Below, piece after piece: positions 26,656 through 37,400 of a stretch of 64,000 nucleotides of DNA. A program made the position numbers and the translations under genes. Source of the stretch: an uncultured Collinsella sp. (GTDB taxonomy: Bacteria; Actinomycetota; Coriobacteriia; Coriobacteriales; Coriobacteriaceae); assembly GCA_959019775.1 (NCBI GenBank), contig CAUEPS010000001.1, forward strand, positions 209,489 through 273,488, given 5' to 3'. Position 1 is the first letter of the stretch. Every line of letters starts with the position of its first letter. The notes below the pieces were generated by a model. That model worked only from the letters and a program-made list of their open reading frames with translations. It was not told where the DNA came from and did no database searches.

Positions 26656-29600
26656 ATGGATCTTTCGACTTTGATGCCGCAACAGCTGCGGATCGTCAAA
26701 ACGCTCGACCGTCCGCTGTTTGTCTCGGCGGGCGCCGGTTCGGGCAAGACCTTTACCCTTACGCGCCGCATCGTCTACGCGCTCTCGCCCGAGTCTGGTC
26801 CGTTCGTTGAGCATCTGGACCAGGTGCTCGCCATTACCTTTACCAAAGATGCCGCGGCCGAGATCCGTGACCGCGTGCGCCGCGCGCTCATCGACGAGGG
26901 CATGGACGAGGAGGCTCTGACCGTCGACGATGCGTGGATCTCGACCATTCACGGCATGTGTTCGCGCATCCTGCGCGCGCATGCGCTGGAGCTGGGCATC
27001 GACCCCGAGTTCACGGTGCTCACCGATACCGACGAGCTTATGGACCAGGCTGTTGAGCATGTGCTGGCCCGCGCGACGGCGCCCGATGCCGCCCCCGAGC
27101 TCGCGGCATCGCTCAAGGCCCTCTACGCCTGGTATCCCATGGCGGGCGAGGGCGGCCCCTTTGGCGCCGGCACCACCATCAAGGGCCTGGTGCGCGAGCT
27201 GCTGGAGCTCTCGAGCCAGCTGCCGGGCGGTATGGACGACGTGCGCGTGGCGCGCGGCCAGGCCGATACCTCGGCACTTGCCGATGCCTATCGCGCGGCG
27301 CTGGGCGTAAGCAAGGCCGCGACCGAGAAGGCACAGATGGCGCTCGATGCCATCGATGCATTCGAGGCCAGCGGCAAGACCATGGCCGATGCGGCGCGAC
27401 TCATGATGTCGTGCACCATGCCGCGCGCGAGCAAGGCATTCCCTAAGGAGCAGGTCGAGCTGCTCAAGGCCGAGGCCGCCGATGCATTTATCAATATCGT
27501 GCTGGCCTGCGGTGGTCCCGCGCTCGATGCACTGGTGGGCCTGGCCCGCTCTGTAGAGGCCGAGTATCGCGTACTGAAGGCTGCCCAGTCCGCCCTCGAC
27601 AACAACGACTTGCTGCGTATGGCCTACGAGGCCCTGCGCGATTACCCAGCCATCCGAGCGGCATACGAGGGCCGCTTTAAGATGGTCATGATCGACGAGT
27701 TCCAGGATACCGACCAGATGCAGGTCGACCTGATCCGTTACCTGACCGGCGCGGGGGAGCGTGCGCTGTGTACCGTGGGCGATGCGCAGCAGTCGATCTA
27801 TCGCTTCCGCGGCGCTGAGGTCGAGGTGTTCCGTCGCCAGGAGCGCAAGGTGGGCTCGTCTGCCGCGCCCGAGGCGACTGCCGTGACTGACGCCCCCGCC
27901 GGCGAGCTCGTCAAGCTCGTGCGCAACTTCCGCAGCCATGACGAGGTGTTGCGTTACGTGGCACGCGTCTTCGACGGCGATGACGGCGGCCTGATGCAGG
28001 GCTTTTTGGACCTTGAGGCGAGCGACGGCCGCAAGGACACGCTGGTGGCAGACGCCTCGCGTCGCCAGGCCCTCTTTGTTGCCGGCGGCAGCACGCAGGA
28101 GCGCACACAGGCCAAGGCCCGTGCGATCGCCGAGCGATTCCGCGCGCTTGCCGATGCCGGCCAGCCCCAGGGCGGCATGGTGCTGCTGCTGGGCCGCATG
28201 ACCAACGCAGACGTCTACGCACAGGCCTTCCGCGACCAGGGGCTCGACTGTGTTATCGCAGGCGGCTCGGTCTTTGCGCAGGCTGCCGAGGTGCAGACGG
28301 TGCGCGCCCTGGTTTGTGCGCTCGCCAATCCGGCCGATACGGCGCAGGGCCTTATGCCGCTGCTCGCCTCGCCGATGTTTGCGCTGGGCGCCCAGGAGTT
28401 TTTGGCGCTGGCGACCAAGCTCGATAGCGAGACGGGGGAGACCTCGCGCCGGAATATCGACGTGGGCATCATGAGCAATTCCGATGTGCCGGGTTTGCAA
28501 GACTTGCCGCTCGTGACGCGCGCCCGCGAGGTGCTGCGGTATGCGCTTCGTCGCGTGGGCCGCGATTCGTTCGCCGCCATCGCACGCGACGTGGTCAACG
28601 CTTCGGGCTGGTTCGTGCGTCTGGCGCAGCGTGGCCCCGAGGGCAAGGCCATTGCCGCCAACGTGCTCAAGGCGCTCGACGCTGTGGCCGAGGCGGAGGC
28701 CGAGTTCGGCAACTCGCCGCGTTCCATCGCGCTTGCCTTCGATCGCTTCCTAGCGGGCAAGGAAGCCCCGGGTGCCCTCAACGAGGAGGGCGACGGCGCG
28801 GTGCGCATCATGACGGTGCATGCCTCCAAGGGTCTGGAATATCCGGTCGTGGCGGTCGCCGAGTGCTTTGGCGTGCGTAAGTCCTCGGGTGCGGCACAGA
28901 TGGGTCGCGTCGAGGGCGGAGCGCAGGTCGTGGCGCTGCCGGCACGCTTCGACGGCGTTAAGCTCGCCGACGGAACCTTTGTGAAGGGCGACGACGTTAA
29001 AAAGCAGTTTGAGCATGCGTTTAAGGGCAAGGGCACGTCGCTGTGGCTGCCGCCGGAGCTCATGGAGGACGTCTGCGCGACGGGTTCTCCCGCCGAGGCA
29101 TTTGCTCGCCTGCGCAACGACGACCTGCAGCTTTCGCTCGAAGAGCGGGCTCGTTTGCTCTATGTCGCCATGACGCGTGCGCGCGAGCTGGTGATCTTGG
29201 CGATGGATGCCGGCGTGAGCCGTGGCAAGGTGACGGCGCCGACCTTCGACGTCGAGACCGATCTGACCTATGACGTGCTGCGCCGTATTTTGCCGACCGA
29301 CGCTCTGGACATGCCGCAGCTCGATGCCGACCGCCTGGTGTTCGACAACTCCCGGCCGGGCGACTACGAGCTCATTTCGCTTGCGAACTTTATCTTTGGC
29401 GAGCAGGCGTTTGAGGCCAACGCTTCGCTGGATGCCGAGGGCAGGCTTGTTCGCGGCGATGCGGAGCCGGAGGGCGCCGGTGCAGATGCCCGCGCCGCCG
29501 TTCCCGGTCCTGCCGACCCTGAGCCCGATGCGTTTGAGCTCGTGTATCCCCAGGCGGCGGGCGCGCGCATGGGCACCTGCCCGTATCCGGAGCGCGATTC

Positions 29601-30288
29601 GTACAGCTACTCGTCAATTGCCGCGGCGCTACATGCCGAGTCCGAGGACCGTGCTGCCGAGGCGCGCGTGCCCATGGACGAGTCCGGCGATGATGCAGAG
29701 TCGGATGGCTCGGAGATGACGGATGCAGACGTGGCCGCCGTTGAGCCCGCCGGCAACCCCATGGCGCTGGGCTCGGCCTTCCACGCTGCCTGCCAGTGGC
29801 TCATCGAGATGGGTGCCGATGCGCTGCCCGCCGCGCGTGCCGATGCGCTGGCGCGCCTGTGGCGCCTGACGCCGGAGCAGCGCGAACGCTTCGACGTTGC
29901 CCTGGACCGCTGGCTCAAGTCGGCTGTTCGTGCCGACCTGCTCGCGTGGCCGTGTGTTCGCGCCGAGGTGCCGTTCTTTTCGCTGGGCTGCGAGGACGAG
30001 GACATCGCTCGCTACGGTGCATATGCCGAGGGCGCCATCGACGCTTTGGCGACGAACCCGGCCGATCCGTCGCGGGCACTGGTCATCGACTACAAGACGG
30101 GCGGCACGCCGGACGAGACGCCGGAACAGCTGCAGGAGAAGCACGCCCTGCAGGCGCGCGTCTACGCTGATGTTCTGCACAAGGCGGGCTTTGAGGCCGT
30201 GACCGTCAAGTTCGTCCGCGTGGAACAGGCCGATCCGACTCTCTTCGTCGAACCCGCCGAACCTCAAGTGGTCACCTACAATCTCTAG
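26656..30288 (+). CDS. addA: AddA-like ATP-dependent helicase/nuclease (UvrD family)
   Basis: A 1210-residue SF1 helicase with a C-terminal nuclease. Walker A is SAGAGSGKTFTLT near residue 25, Walker B DEFQDTDQ near 347, GDAQQSIYRFRG follows, and VHASKGLEYPVV and LYVAMTRARELV are the later helicase motifs. The nuclease core VIDYKTGG lies near residue 1143. Together with AddB it unwinds and degrades DNA ends and initiates recombinational repair. An acidic, probably disordered stretch (about 985-1030) separates the two domains. The ribosome site AAGGAGGG lies inside the end of addB. No Chi-like site can be inferred from this window. Confidence 0.93.
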   Translation: MDLSTLMPQQLRIVKTLDRPLFVSAGAGSGKTFTLTRRIVYALSPESGPFVEHLDQVLAITFTKDAAAEIRDRVRRALIDEGMDEEALTVDDAWISTIHGMCSRILRAHALELGIDPEFTVLTDTDELMDQAVEHVLARATAPDAAPELAASLKALYAWYPMAGEGGPFGAGTTIKGLVRELLELSSQLPGGMDDVRVARGQADTSALADAYRAALGVSKAATEKAQMALDAIDAFEASGKTMADAARLMMSCTMPRASKAFPKEQVELLKAEAADAFINIVLACGGPALDALVGLARSVEAEYRVLKAAQSALDNNDLLRMAYEALRDYPAIRAAYEGRFKMVMIDEFQDTDQMQVDLIRYLTGAGERALCTVGDAQQSIYRFRGAEVEVFRRQERKVGSSAAPEATAVTDAPAGELVKLVRNFRSHDEVLRYVARVFDGDDGGLMQGFLDLEASDGRKDTLVADASRRQALFVAGGSTQERTQAKARAIAERFRALADAGQPQGGMVLLLGRMTNADVYAQAFRDQGLDCVIAGGSVFAQAAEVQTVRALVCALANPADTAQGLMPLLASPMFALGAQEFLALATKLDSETGETSRRNIDVGIMSNSDVPGLQDLPLVTRAREVLRYALRRVGRDSFAAIARDVVNASGWFVRLAQRGPEGKAIAANVLKALDAVAEAEAEFGNSPRSIALAFDRFLAGKEAPGALNEEGDGAVRIMTVHASKGLEYPVVAVAECFGVRKSSGAAQMGRVEGGAQVVALPARFDGVKLADGTFVKGDDVKKQFEHAFKGKGTSLWLPPELMEDVCATGSPAEAFARLRNDDLQLSLEERARLLYVAMTRARELVILAMDAGVSRGKVTAPTFDVETDLTYDVLRRILPTDALDMPQLDADRLVFDNSRPGDYELISLANFIFGEQAFEANASLDAEGRLVRGDAEPEGAGADARAAVPGPADPEPDAFELVYPQAAGARMGTCPYPERDSYSYSSIAAALHAESEDRAAEARVPMDESGDDAESDGSEMTDADVAAVEPAGNPMALGSAFHAACQWLIEMGADALPAARADALARLWRLTPEQRERFDVALDRWLKSAVRADLLAWPCVRAEVPFFSLGCEDEDIARYGAYAEGAIDALATNPADPSRALVIDYKTGGTPDETPEQLQEKHALQARVYADVLHKAGFEAVTVKFVRVEQADPTLFVEPAEPQVVTYNL

Positions 30289-30300
30289 CTCTCAGATAAC

Positions 30301-30363
30301 TTGCGGTGGAATAGTTCCTGTATTGCGGCCCAGATGGCCCAAGCGGGAACTATTTCACCGCAA
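30301..30363. repeat. Long inverted repeat between addA and dnaE
   Basis: Arms TTGCGGTGGAATAGTTCC (30301-30318) and GGAACTATTTCACCGCAA (30346-30363) match with one mismatch around a 27-base loop. It may end the addAB transcript, although no T-run follows. Confidence 0.65.
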
Positions 30364-30464
30364 CTGCAAGAGGAGCCGTGTGGGTTTGGCTAGGTTCGGG
30401 TGCTGTCCGTGCCGTGGGGTAAAATCGTTCAGTCAGAACACGAACCCGCATCGGAGCTCATCAC

Positions 30465-33400
30465 ATGGCATTCGTCCATCTGCACAATCACACTGTTTTC
30501 TCCATGCTCGACGGCGCAACCCGTATCCAGGATATGGTCAACCGCGCCGTTGAGCTTGGCATGCCCGCCGTGGCCATTACCGACCACGGCTACATGTATG
30601 GCGTGCCCGACCTGGCGCTGGCCTGCGACGCCGTCAACCACAACACGCCCGAGTACAAAACGTGGAGCCACGACAAGGCCTTCTTGGAAAAGGACCGCCG
30701 CGACGAGCTGGTGGAGCCCGACCCCGAGGCAAACCCGCGCGAGCACGCCCAGTACGTCAAGGACATGGCCATGTGGGACGAGAAGGGCAACATCGACGAG
30801 CTTAAGCCGCCCCTGGTCATCAAGCCCATCTTTGGCTGCGAGGTTTACTTTACGCCGGACGAGACGCTCGCCCGCGACCATAAACCCGAGCTCTACCACA
30901 TGATCCTTCTGGCCAAGGACCAGGAGGGCTACGTCAACCTGATGCAGACGGTCTCCGAGGCCGCCGTGCAGGGCTTTTACTACAAGCCGCGCGTGACGCT
31001 CGACAACCTGCGCCGTCATGCCAAGGGCATGATTTGCACGAGCGCCTGCATCGCCGGCATCATTCCCAAGTACATCGACCGCGGTGACATGGAGGGCGCC
31101 ATCAAGTGGGCCGAGACCTTCCGCGATACCTTCGACCCCGGCGACTTTTATATCGAGATCCAGGAACACGGCATTACCACCGATAACGGCCTGACCGACG
31201 AGCAGATGGACCGCACGCTCATCGATATCGCCAAGCAGGTGGGTGTCAAGGTCATCGCCACCAACGACTTCCATTACCTGCGCCGCGAGGACGCCCCCGT
31301 GCAGGACGTCATCATGTGCATCGGTATGAACGCCAAGGTCGACGACCCCAACCGCATGCGTATGACCGGCTCGGAGTTTTACATGAAGACCGAGGAGGAG
31401 ATGCGGGCGATGTTCCCGTATTGCCCCGAGGCCTGCGACAACACGCTCGAGATCGCCGACAAGTGCTACGTGGAGCTCGACTGGGACTCCATCATCCTGC
31501 CGCGCTTCCCGCTGCTCGATCCCGGCGAGACGCACGAGAGCCAGTTCCGCCGCGAGTGCGAGAAGGGCCTGCGCCAGCACTACGGTGACGACTGGGCCAC
31601 GCGCGAGATCGGTGGCGTCAACATCAAAGAGCGCTTTGAGTACGAATACAAGGTCATCTGCGACAAGGGCTTTGCCGCCTACTTTTTGATCGTCGCCGAG
31701 TACGTGCAATGGGCCAAGGACAACGGCATCGGCGTCGGCCCCGGCCGTGGCTCGGCCGCCGGCGCTATCGTCGCCTACGCCATGAACATCACCGCGTTCG
31801 ACCCGCTCGAGAACGGCCTGATGTTCGAGAGGTTCCTGTCCCCGCAGCGTACCGAGATGCCCGATATCGATATGGACTTCGACGATGAGCGGCGCCTCGA
31901 GGTCGTGGAGCACGTTCGCCAGCTCTACGGCCCCGAGAAGGTCACCCACGTCATCACCTACTCGACCATTAAGGCCAAGCAGGCCATCAACGACGCCGCG
32001 CGCGTTCTGGACTACCCGGTCTACATGGGCCAGCGCCTGTCCAAGATGGTTTCGAGCGACCCCAAGGTCAAGCTCAAGCAGGTGCTCGACAAACAACCCG
32101 GCAAAGAGGATCTGTTTAACCCCGATTTTGCCGAGGCCTATAAAAAGGACGACGACGCCCGCCGCATCATCGACACGGCGCTTTCGATCGAGGGCCTCAC
32201 CCGTGGCGAGGGCGTGCACGCGTGCGCCGTTCTGATCTGCCGTGACCCCGTCAACGAGCACGTGCCCACCAAGCTCGACACCAAGGGCGGCGTCGAGATT
32301 ACCCAGTACGAGGGCCATACCGTTGCCGACATGGGCCTGCTCAAGATGGACTTCCTGGGCCTGCGTACGCTGACGGTTATCTCCAAGGCCAAAGCAAACA
32401 TCAAAAAGAACTTCGGCATCGACATCAAAGAGGAAGAGATTCCCTTTGACGACCCCGAGATCTTTAAGCTCATGGGCTCCGGCCACACTGCCGGCGTCTT
32501 CCAGGTCGAGTCCGCCGGCATGACGGCCACGATCAAGAACATGAAGCCCACCGAGTACAAGCACGTCGTGGCATTGATCGCCCTGTACCGCCCGGGCCCG
32601 TTGGGCGCCGGCATGGTCTCGTCCTACATCAACCGTATGAACGGCAAGGAGCCGGCCGTCTCCTACGACGACCGTCTGGACGACATCCTGGGCGAAACCT
32701 ACGGCACCATGGTCTACCAGGAGCAGGTTATGCTCATCTCCGTCGAGATGTGCGGCTTCTCCAAGGGCGAATCGGACTCGCGTATCCGTAAGCCCGTGGC
32801 TAAGAAAAAGATCAAGCTGCTCACGTCGACGGTGCTCCATTGGGAGGATGGCTCGGACGAGACCACCTACGACCACTGGATGAACGGCGCTATCAAGAAC
32901 AACTACACGCGCGAGGTCGCCCAGAAGATTTGGGACGATGTTCTTGAGTTCGCATCTTACGCCTTTAACAAGTCGCACTCTGCCGGCTACGCCATCCTGG
33001 TTATGCAGACGGCATGGCTCAAGGCGCACTATCCGCACGAGTACATGGCGGCCGTTCTGACGTCCTACACGGGCAAGACCGACAAAATCGTGCATTACGT
33101 CTCGGCGTGCCGTCACGACGGCATCCCCGTGCTTTCGCCAGATGTCAACGAGTCCGGTACCGAGTTCACGGCTACCAAGGAAGGCGTGCGCTTTGGTCTG
33201 GCCGGCATCCGCGGCGTGGGTACCGGCGTGGCGCAGGCGATTATCGCCGAGCGCGAGGCGGGCGGCCCGTTTAAGACGCTGCACGACTTTGTCGAGCGTG
33301 TGGATTCGAGCCAGGCCAACCGCCGCGTGATCGAGTCGCTGATCAAGGCAGGTGCCTTTGACTCCACGGGCTATCCGCGCCGCCAGATGATGCACTTTGT

Positions 33401-34268
33401 GGACAAGAACAACCCCGAGAACATCATCGACGCCGCGATAAAGCGTCAGAAGGACCGCGCGAGCGGCCAGACCTCGTTCTTCGATATGTTTGGCGACGTT
33501 GAGGGCTCGGGCTTTGAGGTCAGCGTGCCCGATCCGGATGGCCAGGAATGGGACCGCCACCTTAAGCTGAGCCAAGAGAAGGAGGTCCTGGGTATCTATG
33601 TCTCGGACCACCCGCTGCGCCCGTTTGAGTATGCGCTCAGCAAAGCGCGCGACTTCTCGTTCTCGCAGATCGATACCGGCTATGAAGTTCAGAATCCTAC
33701 GGGCGGCACCATCAACCAGGAGATTCCCGAGGGCAAGGCGCTGTGGTGGGCCGGCATGGTCTCGAGCGTGTCCAAGCGCGTGACCAAAAACGGCGACCCC
33801 ATGGGCATCGTGCAGCTCGAGGACATGGAAGGCGAGGCCACCGTCGTCGTGTTCCCTAAGACCTACAAGGAGGCCGAGGGGTACCTGTACGGCGAGGTCG
33901 ATCCCGAGACCGGTGCACAGCTGTCCGACGCCTTTGTGCGCATCAAGGGCAAGCTCGAGCGCTCGGACCGCGGCGACCAGATCATCGCGCAGGAGATCGT
34001 GCCGCTGGAGCTCAACGAGGAGAACAACAAGCCCAAGGTGTTTGAGGTCATGGTGCCCAACAGCCGCTTTAGCCAGGGCAATATGGCGCGCCTGGCCACG
34101 GTGCTCACCACTAACCCGGGCGGCGACCGCGTGGAGATCTTTATCGAGCAGGTGGACGGGCGCGTGCTGCGTGCCGAGGTGCCTGCCAAGGTCAACGCGC
34201 GCTCGATTCCGCTGCTGGCCGAGGCCAAGGCCATTGTGGGTAACCAGGGCCGCGTGACGGTTATCTAA
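30465..34268 (+). CDS. dnaE: DNA polymerase III alpha subunit
   Basis: This 1267-residue replicative polymerase has the N-terminal PHP domain (HLHNHTVFSMLDGA, ITDHGYMYG, NDFHYL), the polymerase palm with catalytic aspartates in PDIDMDFDDE (residues about 466-475), GPGRGSAAGA, the tandem HhH region (FGLAGIRGVGTG) and a C-terminal OB-fold (ALWWAGMVSSV). PHP metal ligands appear intact, suggesting possible intrinsic proofreading, as known in actinobacterial DnaE1. The fingers segment reads SDSRIRKPVAKKKIK, different from the common RKAMGKKK, and is followed by an insertion rather than an intein. A TAAAAT box at 30420-30425 may be its -10. Confidence 0.97.
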   Translation: MAFVHLHNHTVFSMLDGATRIQDMVNRAVELGMPAVAITDHGYMYGVPDLALACDAVNHNTPEYKTWSHDKAFLEKDRRDELVEPDPEANPREHAQYVKDMAMWDEKGNIDELKPPLVIKPIFGCEVYFTPDETLARDHKPELYHMILLAKDQEGYVNLMQTVSEAAVQGFYYKPRVTLDNLRRHAKGMICTSACIAGIIPKYIDRGDMEGAIKWAETFRDTFDPGDFYIEIQEHGITTDNGLTDEQMDRTLIDIAKQVGVKVIATNDFHYLRREDAPVQDVIMCIGMNAKVDDPNRMRMTGSEFYMKTEEEMRAMFPYCPEACDNTLEIADKCYVELDWDSIILPRFPLLDPGETHESQFRRECEKGLRQHYGDDWATREIGGVNIKERFEYEYKVICDKGFAAYFLIVAEYVQWAKDNGIGVGPGRGSAAGAIVAYAMNITAFDPLENGLMFERFLSPQRTEMPDIDMDFDDERRLEVVEHVRQLYGPEKVTHVITYSTIKAKQAINDAARVLDYPVYMGQRLSKMVSSDPKVKLKQVLDKQPGKEDLFNPDFAEAYKKDDDARRIIDTALSIEGLTRGEGVHACAVLICRDPVNEHVPTKLDTKGGVEITQYEGHTVADMGLLKMDFLGLRTLTVISKAKANIKKNFGIDIKEEEIPFDDPEIFKLMGSGHTAGVFQVESAGMTATIKNMKPTEYKHVVALIALYRPGPLGAGMVSSYINRMNGKEPAVSYDDRLDDILGETYGTMVYQEQVMLISVEMCGFSKGESDSRIRKPVAKKKIKLLTSTVLHWEDGSDETTYDHWMNGAIKNNYTREVAQKIWDDVLEFASYAFNKSHSAGYAILVMQTAWLKAHYPHEYMAAVLTSYTGKTDKIVHYVSACRHDGIPVLSPDVNESGTEFTATKEGVRFGLAGIRGVGTGVAQAIIAEREAGGPFKTLHDFVERVDSSQANRRVIESLIKAGAFDSTGYPRRQMMHFVDKNNPENIIDAAIKRQKDRASGQTSFFDMFGDVEGSGFEVSVPDPDGQEWDRHLKLSQEKEVLGIYVSDHPLRPFEYALSKARDFSFSQIDTGYEVQNPTGGTINQEIPEGKALWWAGMVSSVSKRVTKNGDPMGIVQLEDMEGEATVVVFPKTYKEAEGYLYGEVDPETGAQLSDAFVRIKGKLERSDRGDQIIAQEIVPLELNEENNKPKVFEVMVPNSRFSQGNMARLATVLTTNPGGDRVEIFIEQVDGRVLRAEVPAKVNARSIPLLAEAKAIVGNQGRVTVI

Positions 34269-34281
34269 AATGATTTTGCCT

Positions 34282-34409
34282 GGGTAGCTAATTTGGGACG
34301 GGGCTATTTTAGCTACCCTTTGACTGACGGCGAATGAGTCGGGGTCGGAATACATCTCAACCGACATATGGGGGTAGCTAAAATAGCCCCGTCCCAAATT
34401 AGCTACCCC
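34282..34409. repeat. BIME-like element: two inverted 37-bp copies of a TTTGGGACGGGGCTA hairpin
   Basis: The left copy (34282-34318) is a hairpin whose stem is GGGTAGCTAA/TTAGCTACCC-like with TTTGGGACGGGG in the loop. The right copy (34371-34409) is its exact reverse complement over 37 bases, 52 bases away. Two inverted, individually palindromic units are the layout of REP-type BIMEs. It fills the gap between dnaE and the SNF2 gene. Confidence 0.8.
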
Positions 34410-34429
34410 GGGTGAGATTGGAGGAAGTG

Positions 34430-37400
34430 ATGGCGCAGGGGACGTTTGTGCAGGCGCTCCGGAAAGAAGCGGCGCTGAGCGGCACCTTTATGAAGGGCCG
34501 CTCGCTCATGCTCAACGGCGCCGTGCTGTCGATCGAGGACAGCGGCTCGCGCTTCTCCAAGAACGTGACGGTTGAGGGCTCAGTGCGCGGCTCGCGCGGC
34601 GACCTGTACAAGACACACGTGGTGCTCGACATGGACGAGCACGAGGTGATCGACTACGACTGCGATTGCCCCGCTGCCTATCGCTACCCCGGCATGTGCA
34701 AGCACGCCATCGCCACGGCGCTGGCGTACCTGGACGCCAGCGGCGCCGAGCCCGTCGAGGGCCTGCGTACGCCGGTCCGTACGTCTACGGTGCCGCCCGC
34801 GCAATCCAAGCAGCCCGCGCGTCCCGCGTCCGCCGCACCGGCGGTCAACCCCAACTTCCCTTTCCCGGCGCCGGTTCCCACGAGCCCGAGTCTCATGGCG
34901 GCGCTCTCCGATCTTTCGGACGCGCGCATGGATGAGCTGGCGAGCATGCGCCGCAAGCTTGCCGGTGCCGTTGATCCCGATGCGCCCAAAGCGGTGCTGG
35001 AGCCCTCGTTGGTGCCGTACTACAATCCGCTGTTTGCCGATCGCTTTAACTGGGCGCTCGAGTTTCGCGTTCGCTGCGGTTCGGTGTCCTACGTGGTTAA
35101 GGATATCGACGGCATGGCCGCCGCCTACGTGCGCGGCGGCACATTCTCGTACGGCAAAAAGCTCACATTCCTCCATACACCCGAGGCCTTCGACGAGGTT
35201 TCGGTGCGCCTGCTCGACCTTGTTGTGGCAACGGTTGTGTATCTGAGCGACATCACGAGTTCGCGTTCGGCGTCGTACGATTTTGCACGCAGCGGCTTTG
35301 TCGCCGAGCGCCAGTTGCCGCTGTCCGAGCATGACATCGTATACATGCTGGACTTGCTGCGTGGCCGGACCATTTCCTTTGAGCCCGCCTGGTCGCGGGG
35401 AACGACGACGCATCGTTCCTACGAGGTAGCGGTTGAGTTGTCGCCGGTGGGGGAGGACGAGGCCTCGGCAAAACAGCCGCCGCTCCTTGCCGCCAAGATC
35501 GCGCCGGCGGCCGGTGGCAGCTACGACCTGCGTCTGCCCGCCGATATGTACTGCTTTGTCTCGGGCGACGTTGCCTATCTGGTCGACACGCACCGCGCGC
35601 GCCGCGCCGATGCGGCGTTTGCCCAGCATGCCGCACCGTTTCTGTCGCGTCTGCTGCCCTGTCGCACGCCGGTCCATATCGCCGCCGAACAGGTGGGCGA
35701 ATTCTGCCGCATGGCGCTGCCCGTGCTGCGCGAATACACTGACCTCACCGCTCCCGCCGTGCTCGACACCGTGGCGCCCGAGCCGAGCTTTGCCATGGCA
35801 ATCGGTGTCGATGACGGGCTTGTGACCTGCAAGATTACGGTTTCCTACGGCGACTGGTCGGCAGATCTCTTTAGCCTGGGCGCTCCGGGCAGCCCCTTCG
35901 AAGAGCAGCGCCCGGGCGTGCCGCCGCGCGACGAGATAGCAGAGTTTCGCGTTATGGATACGGCGGCCCTGTATTTCGACTTTTACGAGGGCGGCCTGGC
36001 GTTTGAGGAACGCGATGACGAGAGCCTGTTCCACTTGCTGACCGAGGGCCTGTCTGCCCTGTCCGAGCTGGGCGAGGTCATGCTCAGTGACCGCCTGCGC
36101 CAGGTCTCGGTCCGCCCTGCGCCCAAGCTTTCGGTGCGCGCGACCGTCAAGAGTAACCTGCTCGATGTTGAACTGGGCGCGAGCGGTCTTTCGGCGGCAG
36201 ATCTTGCCATCTATCTGGACTCGTACAAGCGCCACCAGACGTTTGCGCGTCTCACGTCGGGCGACATCGTGCGCCTGGACGAGGGTGCCCGCGCCGCGTT
36301 TGGTCTTGCCGAGGACCTGGGCGTCGATGCCGTCGATCTGCTCGACGGCGTGTCGCTTCCCGCGTCGAGTACCCTGTTTGTCGACAGCATGCTCGCGCGC
36401 ACGCCGGCGCTTGAGGCCGATCGCGACGCCGCGTTCCGCCGCACCGTCGAGCGCCTGGACACGCTCGGCAAGATGGATTTTACGGTGCCGGTCTCGCTCA
36501 AGGCCACACTGCGCGGCTATCAGGTCGACGGCTACCAGTGGCTCGGCTCGCTCGAGCACCTGGGCCTCGGCGGTATCTTGGCCGACGATATGGGCCTGGG
36601 CAAAACGCTGCAGATGATCGCACATATCCTGGCGCGCGTGGAAGCGGGGGACGCTAAGCCCACGCTTGTGGTGTGCCCTGCGTCGCTCGTGTACAACTGG
36701 ACTGCCGAGCTGGAGCGCTTTGCCCCGTCGCTCGACGTGTGCGCCATCGTGGGTGCCAAGGCGCAGCGCCGCGTGCAGATAGCCGGCGTGGCCGAGCACA
36801 ACGTGGTCGTGACGTCATATGACCTCATGCGCCGCGATATCGACGAGTATGCCGAGCAGGACTTTGCCCGCGTTGTGCTCGACGAGGCCCAGTACATTAA
36901 AAACCCGCTCACGCAGGTAGCGCGCGCCGCCAAGCGCCTGCCGGCCGGTGTGCGCTTTGCCCTGACGGGCACGCCCATCGAAAACCGCCTGTCCGAGCTC
37001 TGGAGCATCTTCGACTTTTTGATGCCGGGCCTTTTGGGGACGCGCGAGTCGTTTGCCAAGCGCTTCGAAAGCCCGGTTGAGCACGCCGAGGGTGACAGCG
37101 CTGCTTGCCTGCAGGCGCTCGTGTCGCCGTTTGTGCTGCGCCGTGTTAAGGAAGACGTGGTGGCCGACCTGCCCGAGAAGATCGAGGACACTGTCATGGC
37201 ACAGCTCACCGGCGAGCAGCGCAAGCTCTACCTGGCCAACCAGGACCGCATCGCCCAGCAGGTGCAGCACCGCGAGGCATCCGAGTTTAAGAAGGACAAG
37301 CTCAAGGTACTCGCCGAGCTCACCAAGCTGCGCCAGATCTGCTGCGACCCGCATCTACACTACGAGGACTACAAGGCAGGGAGCGCCAAGCTCGACGCTT

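Noticed and set aside
25288..28500. Antisense open frame of over 1000 codons across addB-addA
   Set aside because: Codon-shadow of two clearly coding genes; no ribosome site and no recognisable domain.
32760..32900. Possible intein or insertion in DnaE
   Set aside because: The segment SDSRIRKPVAKKKIK and what follows has no Hint-domain motifs (no N-terminal Cys/Ser block or C-terminal HN) and is far too short for an intein.
30429..34397. Antisense open frame of over 1300 codons opposite dnaE
   Set aside because: The opposite strand encodes unmistakable DnaE; the antisense product has low-complexity shadow composition.
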